Source: an uncultured Sphingomonadaceae bacterium
GTDB lineage: Bacteria; Pseudomonadota; Alphaproteobacteria; Sphingomonadales; Sphingomonadaceae
Reading direction: 5' to 3'
Assembly (NCBI GenBank): GCA_937996655.1
Contig: CALKUK010000016.1
Coordinates: forward strand, 89,048-153,047
DNA: 64,000 bases
This document shows, piece by piece, positions 40,418 through 48,745 of the stretch (its first letter is position 1; each line of letters opens with the position of its first letter). Below the pieces are notes generated by a model that searched no databases, was not told where the DNA came from, and saw only the letters and a program-made list of their open reading frames with translations. The position numbers and the translations under genes were made by a program.

Positions 40418-41677
40418 ATGATGCACTTAAAATCACTCAAGAAAATGAAACCCGCAGAGCTCGTCGAAATGGCGGAAGAGCTGGGGGTTGAGGGCGCGTC
40501 CACCCTGCGCAAGCAGGATCTGATGTTTGCCATCCTCAAAGTCGAAGCCGAAAATGGCGAAGAAATTATCGGCGAAGGCACGATTGAAGTCTTGTCGGAC
40601 GGCTTTGGCTTTCTGCGCGCGCCGGAATCCAACTATCTGGCCGGCCCGGACGATATTTATGTCTCCCCCAACATGGTGCGCCGCTTTGGCCTGCGCACCG
40701 GTGATACGGTGGAAGGCGAAATCCGCGGACCGAAAGACGGTGAACGCTATTTCGCGCTGACAACGATCAAGTCGATCAACTTCGATGATCCTGATGTTGT
40801 CCGCCACCGCGTCAATTTTGACAATCTGACGCCGCTTTATCCTGATGAGCGGCTGAAGCTCGATTCGCTTGACCCGACCGTTAAGGACAAGTCGGCGCGC
40901 GTCATCGATATCATTTCACCGCAGGGCAAGGGCCAGCGTGCGCTGATCGTCGCCCCGCCGCGCACCGGTAAAACCGTGCTTCTCCAGAATATGGCGAAGG
41001 CGATTACCGACAATCATCCCGAAGTCTTCCTGCTCGTCCTCCTGGTCGACGAACGTCCAGAAGAAGTGACCGACATGCAACGTTCGGTGAAGGGTGAGGT
41101 CATCTCCTCCACCTTCGATGAACCGGCGAGCCGTCACGTACAGGTCGCTGAAATGGTCATCGAAAAGGCCAAGCGTCTGGTGGAGCATAAGAAGGATGTC
41201 GTCATCCTGCTTGACTCGATCACGCGTCTGGGCCGCGCCTACAACACCGTCGTCCCGTCATCGGGCAAGGTGTTGACGGGCGGTGTCGATGCCAATGCGC
41301 TGCAGCGCCCGAAGCGCTTCTTTGGCGCAGCTCGGAACATCGAAGAAGGTGGTTCGCTGTCCATCATCGCGACCGCGCTGATCGATACCGGCAGCCGCAT
41401 GGATGAAGTCATCTTCGAAGAGTTCAAGGGCACCGGTAACTCGGAAATCGTCCTTGACCGCAAGGTGGCAGACAAGCGCATCTTCCCGGCGCTCGATGTC
41501 GGCAAATCCGGCACGCGTAAGGAAGAGCTGCTCGTCGAAAAGGACAAGCTCACCAAGATGTGGGTGCTTCGCCGCATTCTCATGCAGATGGGCACGATCG
41601 ACGCGATGGAATTCCTGCTCGACAAGATGAAGGATTCCAAGACCAACGACGACTTCTTCGACAGCATGAACCAATAG
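40418..41677 (+). CDS. rho: Transcription termination factor Rho
   Basis: A 419-residue hexameric RNA helicase that ends transcription. N-terminal Rho_N domain (MMHLKSLKKMKPAELVEMAEE), RNA-binding CSD with GFGFLRAPESNYL, Walker A APPRTGKTVLLQN, Walker B region LLVLLVDERPEEVTDM and the Q/R loops. ATG 40418 or 40421 both are possible. The 154-base leader contains TTGACT (40291) with a weak TAACCG 17 bases on, a candidate promoter; long rho leaders often mediate autoregulation. Placed as in the classical hemE-hemJ(-)rho order. Confidence 0.96.
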   Translation: MMHLKSLKKMKPAELVEMAEELGVEGASTLRKQDLMFAILKVEAENGEEIIGEGTIEVLSDGFGFLRAPESNYLAGPDDIYVSPNMVRRFGLRTGDTVEGEIRGPKDGERYFALTTIKSINFDDPDVVRHRVNFDNLTPLYPDERLKLDSLDPTVKDKSARVIDIISPQGKGQRALIVAPPRTGKTVLLQNMAKAITDNHPEVFLLVLLVDERPEEVTDMQRSVKGEVISSTFDEPASRHVQVAEMVIEKAKRLVEHKKDVVILLDSITRLGRAYNTVVPSSGKVLTGGVDANALQRPKRFFGAARNIEEGGSLSIIATALIDTGSRMDEVIFEEFKGTGNSEIVLDRKVADKRIFPALDVGKSGTRKEELLVEKDKLTKMWVLRRILMQMGTIDAMEFLLDKMKDSKTNDDFFDSMNQ

Positions 41678-41690
41678 GGAGTTCAGGGCC

Positions 41691-41981
41691 ATGGTCCTGG
41701 AACACGCCCTGCTGCACGTTCGCAAAGGGGAATATGCCCAGTTTGAGGCAGCTATGGTCGAGGCCCGACTGCTGATCGCTGCCTCGCCGGGCTTTCTCGG
41801 CCTCGACATTTGTCCAGCGCTTGAGGAGCCCGATCTTTATCTTTTGCTGGTGCGCTGGGAGACCATCGCAGACCATCGGGATGGATTTCGCACCTCAGAC
41901 CGGTATCAGCAGTGGCGTGCCCTGCTACACCGCTTCTATGAGCCGATGCCGGTTGTCCGATATTTTGGAGAGACGATTTGA
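41691..41981 (+). CDS. Antibiotic biosynthesis monooxygenase (ABM) domain protein
   Basis: A 96-residue dimeric alpha/beta-barrel (ABM) domain protein: EHALLHVRKGEYAQFEAAM, a central SPGFLGLDICPALEEPD, YLLLVRWETIADH and FRTSDRYQQW. The family includes small cofactorless monooxygenases and haem-degrading IsdG-like proteins; it lacks the conserved Asn/Trp/His set that I would want to call it haem-degrading. Function uncertain. Overlaps the following TerC gene by four bases (TTGA). Confidence 0.82.
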   Translation: MVLEHALLHVRKGEYAQFEAAMVEARLLIAASPGFLGLDICPALEEPDLYLLLVRWETIADHRDGFRTSDRYQQWRALLHRFYEPMPVVRYFGETI

Positions 41982-42619
41982 CCTTTGATCTGGCCGATGT
42001 GTTCACAACTGGCGGACTGACGACGCTTTTGGGCGTGATTCTGATCGACTTGACCATGGCTGGCGACAATGTCGTTATCATGGGGACGCTGGCCTCCGGC
42101 CTTCCCGAACGGGACCGGCAACGCGTCATCATGGTCGGCGTATCGATGGCGCTCGTTTTCCTGATTGGCTTTGCGCTGATGGCCACCTGGCTGCTGCAAT
42201 TGACCGGCCTGTTGTTGTCGGGTGGACTGCTGCTGCTTTGGGTTGCGTTCAACATGTATCGGGAACTGCGCCCTGCGCCTGCGACAATTGTTGCTGATGA
42301 TCCTGACACTGCAGAGGTTGAGGGCCCAAAAGCGACCAAAACCTTCATGCAGGCCGCCATTCAGATCACGCTCGCCGATCTGTCGATGAGCCTCGACAAT
42401 GTGCTGGCCGTTGCTGCTGCTGCGCGGCAGCACCCCACAGTCCTGTTCTTCGGCCTCGCGCTTTCGGTGACGCTGATGGGCCTTGCCGCCAATCTTGTGG
42501 CGAAACTTGTCCAAAAATATCACTGGATTGCTTGGATTGGTTTGGTCGTTATTCTCTACGTTGCCCTGAAGATGATTTGGGACGGCTGGTTCCAGATCGC
42601 ACCGTTAATCGGAGCCTGA
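41978..42619 (+). CDS. TerC family integral membrane protein (copy 1)
   Basis: A 213-residue TerC/YjbE-type membrane protein with about seven helices. The family acidic membrane motif is in LIDLTMAGDNVVIMG (DN in helix 2) and again in LADLSMSLDNVLAVAAAA. Related proteins are Mn2+ or metal exporters or assembly helpers for them. The start is TTG 41978 with GGAG seven bases before it; no ATG fits. It is about half identical by eye to the next gene. Confidence 0.88.
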   Translation: MTFDLADVFTTGGLTTLLGVILIDLTMAGDNVVIMGTLASGLPERDRQRVIMVGVSMALVFLIGFALMATWLLQLTGLLLSGGLLLLWVAFNMYRELRPAPATIVADDPDTAEVEGPKATKTFMQAAIQITLADLSMSLDNVLAVAAAARQHPTVLFFGLALSVTLMGLAANLVAKLVQKYHWIAWIGLVVILYVALKMIWDGWFQIAPLIGA

Positions 42620-42623
42620 GACC

Positions 42624-43265
42624 TTGGACGCTCTCTTTTCCGCCAGTGCCCTGTTGGCGCTTGCCGAAGTGTTGATGATCGATGTCATCCTCGCGGGGGA
42701 CAATGCAATTGTGGTGGGCGCGCTCGCCGCCGGATTGCCGGCGGACCAGCGCAAAAAAGTCATCATGATTGGCATTCTGGCCGCGCTCGTCTTGCGCATC
42801 GGCTTTGCGCTGACGGTGAGCGCCTTGCTGAGCATTGTCGGGCTGGTACTTGCAGGCGGGCTTCTCCTGCTCTGGGTGGCTTGGCGCATGTACCGTGAAC
42901 TGCGTCATGCACAGGAAAGCGCGGGCTCGCCGGAAATTGAAGGCGATGAACATTCGGGCGTCGCTGCGGGCAAATCCTTTGCCAGCGCGGCCTGGGGCGT
43001 GGCGCTGGCCGATGTATCGATGAGCCTCGACAATGTGCTCGCCGTCGCCGGTGCGGCGCGTGATCACCCTTATGTCCTCGTTTTCGGGTTGATCCTCTCC
43101 GTTGCGCTGATGGGGATCGCGGCCAATTTCATTGCCCAATATATTGAACGCTACCGGTGGATCGGCTGGGTTGGCCTCGCCGTCATTGTCTGGGTGGCCG
43201 GTAAGATGATTTGGGAGGGCTATCATGAGGTCCACCCGCATGTCATGGCTGCTGCCGGACTTTAA
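42624..43265 (+). CDS. TerC family integral membrane protein (copy 2)
   Basis: A 213-residue paralogue of the preceding gene, four bases downstream. It repeats the two metal-site motifs: MIDVILAGDNAIVVG and ALADVSMSLDNVLAVAGAA, both Asp-Asn pairs intact, and ends in a His-containing tail (HEVHPHVM). The start is again TTG (42624) with GGAG upstream. Equal length and shared motifs indicate tandem duplication; the two may form a heteromer. Confidence 0.88.
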   Translation: MDALFSASALLALAEVLMIDVILAGDNAIVVGALAAGLPADQRKKVIMIGILAALVLRIGFALTVSALLSIVGLVLAGGLLLLWVAWRMYRELRHAQESAGSPEIEGDEHSGVAAGKSFASAAWGVALADVSMSLDNVLAVAGAARDHPYVLVFGLILSVALMGIAANFIAQYIERYRWIGWVGLAVIVWVAGKMIWEGYHEVHPHVMAAAGL

Positions 43266-43281
43266 CGCACGGAAAAGACGC

Positions 43282-43971
43282 ATGAAACGATACGCCTTGG
43301 TTGCCGCCTTATCGCTGATCGCCGCACCTCTGGCGGCAGCGCCTGCAAAGGTTAGCGGCTTCAGCTATGTCTGGCCCAAGGCGATCGAGACGACGCCGGC
43401 GTTGGTCGCCTGGATGAAGAAGGATCGTGCGGCCCAGTATAAGGACTATGCGCCGCTCTTTAACGAAGAGCCGGAGGCGGGCCCGCCGCTCGACAGCTAT
43501 GAAAGCCAGACGAACTGGACCGTGCAGACGACGCTGCCGGGGTTGCTGATCCTTACCGGTCAGCGATGGTCCTATACCGGCGGGGCGCATGGCTATGGCT
43601 ATACCGACAGCCTCATCTGGGACGTGAAGGGCGTGCGCCCTCTTCCTTTTGCTGGTTTGTTCACCAATCCCAAGGCCGCCGAAGCGCTGCTGACGCCGCT
43701 TTACTGCCGTGCGCTCGATAAAGAGCGGATGGTGAAGCGCGGGGAAGCTACGCCCAAGGATGATATTTTTGGCGATTGCCCCAAGCTGTTTGAATCAGCC
43801 AAAATCTGGCCGGACAAGCCCGTTTATGGCAAGTTCAGCCGGATTGTGATGTCCTTGGGTGCTTACACAGCCGGGCCCTATGCCGAGGGGAGTTATGATC
43901 TGGAGATCGTCATCCCCAAGGGCCTGAAACCGCTTCTGAAGCCGCAATTTCAGGCCCTGTTTCCGGGCTGA
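43282..43971 (+). CDS. Exported DUF3298/DUF4163 domain protein (RsiV-like)
   Basis: A 229-residue exported protein with signal peptide MKRYALVAALSLIAAPLAAAPA. The body matches the DUF4163-DUF3298 pair of the RsiV type: YTGGAHGYGYTDSLIWDVKGVRPLPFAGLF (in part) is the diagnostic GGAHG region. RsiV is an anti-sigma lysozyme receptor in Firmicutes, but this protein has no anti-sigma N-terminal part, so that role does not follow. Function unknown. It lies 16 bases after the second TerC gene. Confidence 0.8.
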   Translation: MKRYALVAALSLIAAPLAAAPAKVSGFSYVWPKAIETTPALVAWMKKDRAAQYKDYAPLFNEEPEAGPPLDSYESQTNWTVQTTLPGLLILTGQRWSYTGGAHGYGYTDSLIWDVKGVRPLPFAGLFTNPKAAEALLTPLYCRALDKERMVKRGEATPKDDIFGDCPKLFESAKIWPDKPVYGKFSRIVMSLGAYTAGPYAEGSYDLEIVIPKGLKPLLKPQFQALFPG

Positions 43972-44047
43972 GACTTTAGTTTCGCGCAAAGGCACAGAGC
44001 GCGCACAGCATATGCTCCGCGCCCTCTGAGGCCCTGCGCGATAAATC

Positions 44048-44737
44048 CTATCCCAAATTTGCCGCGAAGAACGCCGCCGTCCGGCCATCGGCAAGTTCTG
44101 CGCCGGCGGCATCGCGGCGGTTGCCCATTTCGGCGGCGAAGCCGTGGTCGAGCCCCTGATAATCATGGAGCGTCACCTTGGGGTGCTCGTCCAATCCGGC
44201 ATGGATGGCGGCCTGCGCTTCGGGGCCGACAAAATGGTCTGCGGTTGGAATGTGGAGCATCAGCGGGTTGGCGATGGCGTGGGATTCGCCCAGCATCTGA
44301 TCAATCATCACGCCATAATAGCCAACCGAAGCGTCGATATCGGTGCGGGCCGCTGCCATATAGGCGAGCCGACCGCCAAGGCAGAAGCCGACACAGCCGA
44401 CCTTGGCAACTGGCGCCTGTCCGGCAAGACCCTGTCGGATTGCCTTGATGACGGTCTCGATATCGAGCACGCCCTTATCGGCATCATATTGCTGGAAATA
44501 GCCAAAGGCCTCGTTCAGTTCTGCTTCGACATCGGGGTTGAGCTCCACACCCGGCGCGAACCTCCAGAAAATGTCGAGCGCGACGGCGAGATAGCCCTTG
44601 GCGGCCCAGCCGTCGCACTTGCGACGAATGCCCTCATTGAGGCCGAAAATTTCCGGAATCACGATGATCGCGGCACGCGGCGCAACGTCTGGCGCAGCAA
44701 TGTAGACGTTCATATCGCCCAATTTGGTCATGGTCAT
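44048..44737 (-). CDS. Dienelactone hydrolase family protein
   Basis: A 229-residue alpha/beta hydrolase of the DLH group. The Cys nucleophile is in GFCLGG, Asp in PTADHFVG and His in GLDHGFAAE. IVIPEIFGLNEGIR is the N-terminal DLH signature. Real dienelactone hydrolases open a lactone in chlorocatechol degradation, but many genome copies have other or unknown ester substrates; no catechol genes are here. The ATG overlaps the ogt stop by four bases. Confidence 0.9.
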   Translation of the reverse strand: MTMTKLGDMNVYIAAPDVAPRAAIIVIPEIFGLNEGIRRKCDGWAAKGYLAVALDIFWRFAPGVELNPDVEAELNEAFGYFQQYDADKGVLDIETVIKAIRQGLAGQAPVAKVGCVGFCLGGRLAYMAAARTDIDASVGYYGVMIDQMLGESHAIANPLMLHIPTADHFVGPEAQAAIHAGLDEHPKVTLHDYQGLDHGFAAEMGNRRDAAGAELADGRTAAFFAANLG

Positions 44738-45237
44738 AGCAGTCTTGTCCTCTGGGTTTCGGGGAGGTTGGAATATTCAAAATCGAGCAGCCAGCTTTTG
44801 GTGCGGGCGCCTGCGCCGGCAGAATAATATTCGGGGCCAGCCGCTGATGTGATGCGGTGGCAGGGGATGATGATGGGGAAGGGATTGGACTTGCAGGCCC
44901 CGCCCACAGCCCGCGCGGCCGAGCCACATTCTGCGGCGAGCTCGCCATAAGTCATTGTTTTACCGTATGGAATGGACGCGATGGCCGCACGGAGGCGGGC
45001 GCCGTCTGCGCTGTCGGTTGGGGACAAAGGCAGATCGAACTGCGCCAGTCGCCCTGCAAACCAGGCATCGAGTTGCGCGATCGTGGCAGCGAGGATGGGG
45101 TGGGTGACATCCCCCTGCGTCGCCCCGGTGTCGACCGTGGGTGGGATGCGTAGGCCCGTCAGCCATGCGTCCGTCGCACTGAGTGTCAAAGCCCCCAAAG
45201 GACTTGCGAATCTGGCAGTTGCGGTTGCGCGGTGCAT
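44734..45237 (-). CDS. ogt: Methylated-DNA-protein-cysteine methyltransferase
   Basis: A 167-residue Ogt/MGMT that transfers O6-alkyl groups from guanine to its own Cys. The acceptor motif IIPCHRI, the recognition helix AARAVGGACKSNPFP, and YGKTMTYGELA are present. After PCHR the usual GSDG-LTGYAGG is replaced by TSAAGPEYYSAG, a small deviation. It has no Ada regulatory domain. Translation is coupled to the DLH gene downstream. Confidence 0.9.
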   Translation of the reverse strand: MHRATATARFASPLGALTLSATDAWLTGLRIPPTVDTGATQGDVTHPILAATIAQLDAWFAGRLAQFDLPLSPTDSADGARLRAAIASIPYGKTMTYGELAAECGSAARAVGGACKSNPFPIIIPCHRITSAAGPEYYSAGAGARTKSWLLDFEYSNLPETQRTRLL

Positions 45238-45284
45238 GGCGCACAGATGGCGGCTAATATCGCATGGCTCAAGGGAGTTGGCCC

Positions 45285-45533
45285 ATGAAGTTTAATATTG
45301 AGGTTGAATGCACCCCTGAAGAGGTGCGGAGTCTGGTGGGTCTGCCCGATTTGACCGAAGTCCATGATGTGTATCTCGACAAGATGAAGGACGTCATGAC
45401 CACGGGCCTGACCCCGGATATGGTCGATACGATGGTGCGCAGCTGGGTGCCCGGCGGTGCCATGGGCATGGATTTCGTGCGCGATCTGGTGAAGGGCCTC
45501 TCCTCAGCCTCCACGCCAAAAAAGAAGGACTAG
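45285..45533 (+). CDS. Small conserved alphaproteobacterial protein (DUF6489-like)
   Basis: An 82-residue cytosolic protein beginning MKFNIEVECTPEEVRSLVGLPDL, with VDTMVRSWVPGGAMGMDF in the middle and a Lys-rich end (KKKD). The start motif recalls the DUF6489 family from memory; no function is established. AAGGGAG precedes ATG 45285. It lies 19 bases before mnmE on the same strand. Confidence 0.75.
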   Translation: MKFNIEVECTPEEVRSLVGLPDLTEVHDVYLDKMKDVMTTGLTPDMVDTMVRSWVPGGAMGMDFVRDLVKGLSSASTPKKKD

Positions 45534-45552
45534 GCGCACCGTTGTCGCCTTC

Positions 45553-46821
45553 ATGATGCCAACCCAGACGATCTTTGCCCTGTCGAGCGGGTTGCCACCC
45601 TCCGGCATTGCCGTGGTCCGCATTAGCGGGCCGCAGGCAGGCATAGCGCTGACGGCGCTGGCCGGATCACTCCCCACGCCACGTCGTGCCAGTTTCCGGC
45701 GGTTTCGCAGTGCTGAGGGGATGATCCTGGATGAGGGGCTCGCGCTCTGGTTCCCTGGGCCTGCGACGGCGACCGGCGAAGATCTGGCCGAGCTGCATCT
45801 GCACGGCGGCCGTGCGGTCGTGGCGGCGGTTTTGGCAGCGTTGGGACAGATTCCGCGGTGTCGCGCCGCTGACGCGGGTGAGTTCACCCGCCGCGCCTTT
45901 GAAAATGGCCGGATTGACCTGACCGAAGCCGAAGGGCTGGCCGGGCTGCTGTCCGCAGAGACCGAATGGCAACGCCGGTCCGCGATTGCCCTGGCAGAAG
46001 GGGGCATGGGGCGGCTCGTCGCCGGATGGGAAACGACTCTGCTGCGCGAGTCTGCGCGGCTTGAGGCCCTGCTCGACTTTTCGGACGAAGGCGATGTGGC
46101 CGACGATCTGCCCGATGCGTCGGCGCTGCATGGTTTGGCCGAGGAGATGGCGGCGCTGCTCGCCTCGCCCCTGGCGGAGCGCCTGCGGGATGGCGTGCGG
46201 GTGGTGCTCGGAGGCCCGCCAAACGCTGGAAAATCTAGTCTTTTCAATGCTTTGATAGATCGAGATGCAGCAATTGTGACCGATATCGCCGGGACAACGC
46301 GGGATCGGATTGAGGCGCCGGTGTCGCTGGACGGCGTGCCGCTGCTCTTTGTGGACACAGCAGGTCTGCATGAGGATGCCGCCGACGCGGTAGAGGCGAT
46401 CGGCATGGCCCGGTCCTCCGAGGCGCTGGCGGCGGCAGACATCATTCTCTGGCTCGGCGCGGCAGCAGAGGCACCGGCGGGGGCCATTCTCGTGGCGGCC
46501 AAGGCTGATCTTGCCCCGCGCGCCGAGGGCTTGCCCGTCTCGGTCAAGACAGGCGTGGGGGTGGCGGCGTTGCGGTCGGCTATTCTGAATGAGGCGCGGG
46601 CCTTGCTGCCGCAACCGGGTGCGCTCGCGCTCAATGCGCGCCACCGCGCCATCGTGCAGGAGGTGGCGCACCTGATTTCGGACGCGGTTGAGGCTCATGA
46701 TCCACTCATTCGCGCCGAACATCTCCGTCTCGCCCGCAATGTGCTCGACCGGCTAACCGGACGTTCGGGGGTCGAATCGATGCTCGACGCCCTGTTTGGC
46801 GCGTTTTGCATTGGGAAATAG
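45553..46821 (+). CDS. mnmE: tRNA uridine-5-carboxymethylaminomethyl synthesis GTPase MnmE
   Basis: A 422-residue GTPase that with MnmG adds carboxymethylaminomethyl to U34 of tRNAs. The N-terminal formyl-THF domain (GIAVVRISG), helical domain, and G domain are visible: G1 GPPNAGKSS, G2 DIAGTTRD, G3 DTAGL, and the C-terminal CIGK with the essential Cys. The G4 motif is AKAD (316-319), not NKxD. Length is a little short of the E. coli 454. First gene of the mnmE-mnmG-rsmG-parA-parB set. Confidence 0.94.
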   Translation: MMPTQTIFALSSGLPPSGIAVVRISGPQAGIALTALAGSLPTPRRASFRRFRSAEGMILDEGLALWFPGPATATGEDLAELHLHGGRAVVAAVLAALGQIPRCRAADAGEFTRRAFENGRIDLTEAEGLAGLLSAETEWQRRSAIALAEGGMGRLVAGWETTLLRESARLEALLDFSDEGDVADDLPDASALHGLAEEMAALLASPLAERLRDGVRVVLGGPPNAGKSSLFNALIDRDAAIVTDIAGTTRDRIEAPVSLDGVPLLFVDTAGLHEDAADAVEAIGMARSSEALAAADIILWLGAAAEAPAGAILVAAKADLAPRAEGLPVSVKTGVGVAALRSAILNEARALLPQPGALALNARHRAIVQEVAHLISDAVEAHDPLIRAEHLRLARNVLDRLTGRSGVESMLDALFGAFCIGK

Positions 46822-46842
46822 CCCAGTCGCTTCTCCTGATCG

Positions 46843-46858
46843 CGTTTCACGTGAAACA
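46843..46858. promoter_or_regulatory. parS site 1 (mnmE-mnmG spacer)
   Basis: CGTTTCACGTGAAACA: the 14-base palindrome GTTTCACGTGAAAC at 46844-46857, one flank base off the TGTTTCACGTGAAACA consensus. It is the only one of the four sites outside a gene. Confidence 0.92.
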
Positions 46859-46897
46859 CATTTGACCGACTCCCCGGTGAGGGGTAGCGGCGAGAGC

Positions 46898-48745
46898 ATG
46901 ACGCAGAGTTTTGACGTGATTGTGGTTGGTGGCGGCCATGCGGGCTGTGAGGCGGCCTGTTCTGCGGCGCGCATGGGTGCGCGGACGGCGCTCGTCAGCT
47001 TTCGCCGCGATATGATTGGGGCGATGTCATGCAACCCGGCGATTGGCGGGCTTGGCAAGGGCCATCTCGTGCGCGAGGTGGACGCCTTTGACGGCATCTT
47101 GGCGCGCGCCGCGGATGCCGCGGCGATTCATTACCGGATGCTCAATGCCTCCAAGGGCGCGGCCGTTCAGGGCCCGCGCGTGCAGGCCGACCGGAAGCTG
47201 TTCAAGGCGGCGATCCATGAGATTCTCGAGGCCCAGGACAATCTGACGATCCTTGAGGGTGAGGCCGCCGCTCTTGTGCTGGAGGAGGGCCGGCTGAGCG
47301 GGCTGACCCTTGGGAGCGGAGAGGTGCTGAACACCCCTACGCTGGTCCTCGCTACCGGAACCTTTCTCAACGGCAAGATGTTTTGCGGCGAAGAGCGTAA
47401 TGTCGGCGGGCGCGTTGGGGAGGCGGCCGCGGTCACACTTGGTACGCAGCTTCGGTCGCTCGATCTGCCGATGGGGCGATTGAAGACGGGCACGCCAGGG
47501 CGGCTTGATGGCCGGACGATTGACTGGGCGCAACTCGATATTCAGCCGTCTGACGGCGAAAGCTGGACCTTTTCGGACCTGACGGAACGCCGGACGGCGC
47601 CGCAGCTTTGGTGCGCCATCACGCGGACCAATACGGCCACGCATGACATCATCCGCGCGGCCTTGGATCGGTCTCCGCTGTTTTCCGGAGACATAGAAGG
47701 GCAGGGACCACGCTATTGCCCGTCTATTGAGGACAAGATCCACCGTTTTGGCGATCGGGACGGCCATCAGGTCTTTCTGGAGCCTGAAGGGTTGGATGAT
47801 CCGCTTATCTACCCAAATGGTATCTCGACGTCGTTGCCGGAGGATGTGCAACTGGCCTTCTTGCGCACGATGCCCGGGCTGGAGGCAGTTGAGGTTGTCC
47901 AGCCGGGCTATGCCGTCGAATATGATCATATTGATCCCCGCGCTCTGGCCAATACGCTTGAAATTCGTGCGCTGCCTGGGGTGTTCTGTGCGGGCCAGAT
48001 CAACGGCACGACAGGATATGAGGAAGCGTCGGCCCAGGGCCTGATGGCGGGACTGAACGCGGCGGCGCAGGCGCTGGGGCGTCCACCGCTCGTGCTGGAT
48101 CGCGCGTCATCCTATATCGGCGTGCTGATTGATGATCTGGTGCTGCAGGGCGTGACCGAGCCCTATCGGATGCTGACTGCGCGAGCCGAATATCGCCTGA
48201 GGCTGCGCGCGGACAATGCCGCGACGCGCCTGACCCCGACGGCGATCGCGTTTGGCTGTGTCGGGGCAGCGCGGCAGGCGTGGTTCGTTTCACGTGAAAC
48301 CGAACGGGCCCGCGCGCGGGAGATATTGGAAACGCGCTTCACCGCAGCCGAGCTGCGATTGGCAGGGCTTGAGGTGAAGTCCGGCGGAGACACGCAGCCG
48401 CTGTTTGACTGGCTGCGTTTCGTGGCGGCTGGGCCGTCTGCTCTTGTGGTGTTGTGCCCCGCGCTGGCTGAGATTTCCCCGCCGGTGCTGGCCGAGCTCA
48501 TCGAGGATGCGCGTTACGCCCCCTATATAGCGCGGCAGGAAGCGGAGGTTCGCGCGATGCGGGCCAATGACAAGATCCCCTTGTCGGGCGTCGATTTCCG
48601 CGCCGTGCCAGGCCTGTCAAATGAGATGGTGGAGCGGCTCGAGGTGGCGCGCCCCGTCACCTTGGGGGCGGCAGAACGGGTGCGGGGGATTACACCCACC
48701 GCACTTGCGGCAATCCTTGTTCAAGCCAAGAGGGTGGCTGCATGA
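46898..48745 (+). CDS. mnmG: tRNA uridine-5-carboxymethylaminomethyl synthesis enzyme MnmG (GidA)
   Basis: A 615-residue FAD protein, partner of MnmE. It has VVGGGHAGCEAA near residue 8, SCNPAIGGLGKGHLVREVDAF (in part), the two Cys-containing redox/substrate regions and a C-terminal helical MnmE-binding domain. ATG 46898 (MTQSFDVIVVGGG) is the family start. In-frame sequence upstream crosses parS 1. A second parS lies inside the gene at 48287-48300, encoding part of FVSRETER. Confidence 0.96.
   Translation: MTQSFDVIVVGGGHAGCEAACSAARMGARTALVSFRRDMIGAMSCNPAIGGLGKGHLVREVDAFDGILARAADAAAIHYRMLNASKGAAVQGPRVQADRKLFKAAIHEILEAQDNLTILEGEAAALVLEEGRLSGLTLGSGEVLNTPTLVLATGTFLNGKMFCGEERNVGGRVGEAAAVTLGTQLRSLDLPMGRLKTGTPGRLDGRTIDWAQLDIQPSDGESWTFSDLTERRTAPQLWCAITRTNTATHDIIRAALDRSPLFSGDIEGQGPRYCPSIEDKIHRFGDRDGHQVFLEPEGLDDPLIYPNGISTSLPEDVQLAFLRTMPGLEAVEVVQPGYAVEYDHIDPRALANTLEIRALPGVFCAGQINGTTGYEEASAQGLMAGLNAAAQALGRPPLVLDRASSYIGVLIDDLVLQGVTEPYRMLTARAEYRLRLRADNAATRLTPTAIAFGCVGAARQAWFVSRETERARAREILETRFTAAELRLAGLEVKSGGDTQPLFDWLRFVAAGPSALVVLCPALAEISPPVLAELIEDARYAPYIARQEAEVRAMRANDKIPLSGVDFRAVPGLSNEMVERLEVARPVTLGAAERVRGITPTALAAILVQAKRVAA
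48286..48301. promoter_or_regulatory. parS site 2 (inside mnmG)
   Basis: GTTTCACGTGAAAC at 48287-48300 within mnmG codons for VSRET. The palindrome is perfect over 14 bases; the flanks are C and C. Confidence 0.92.
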
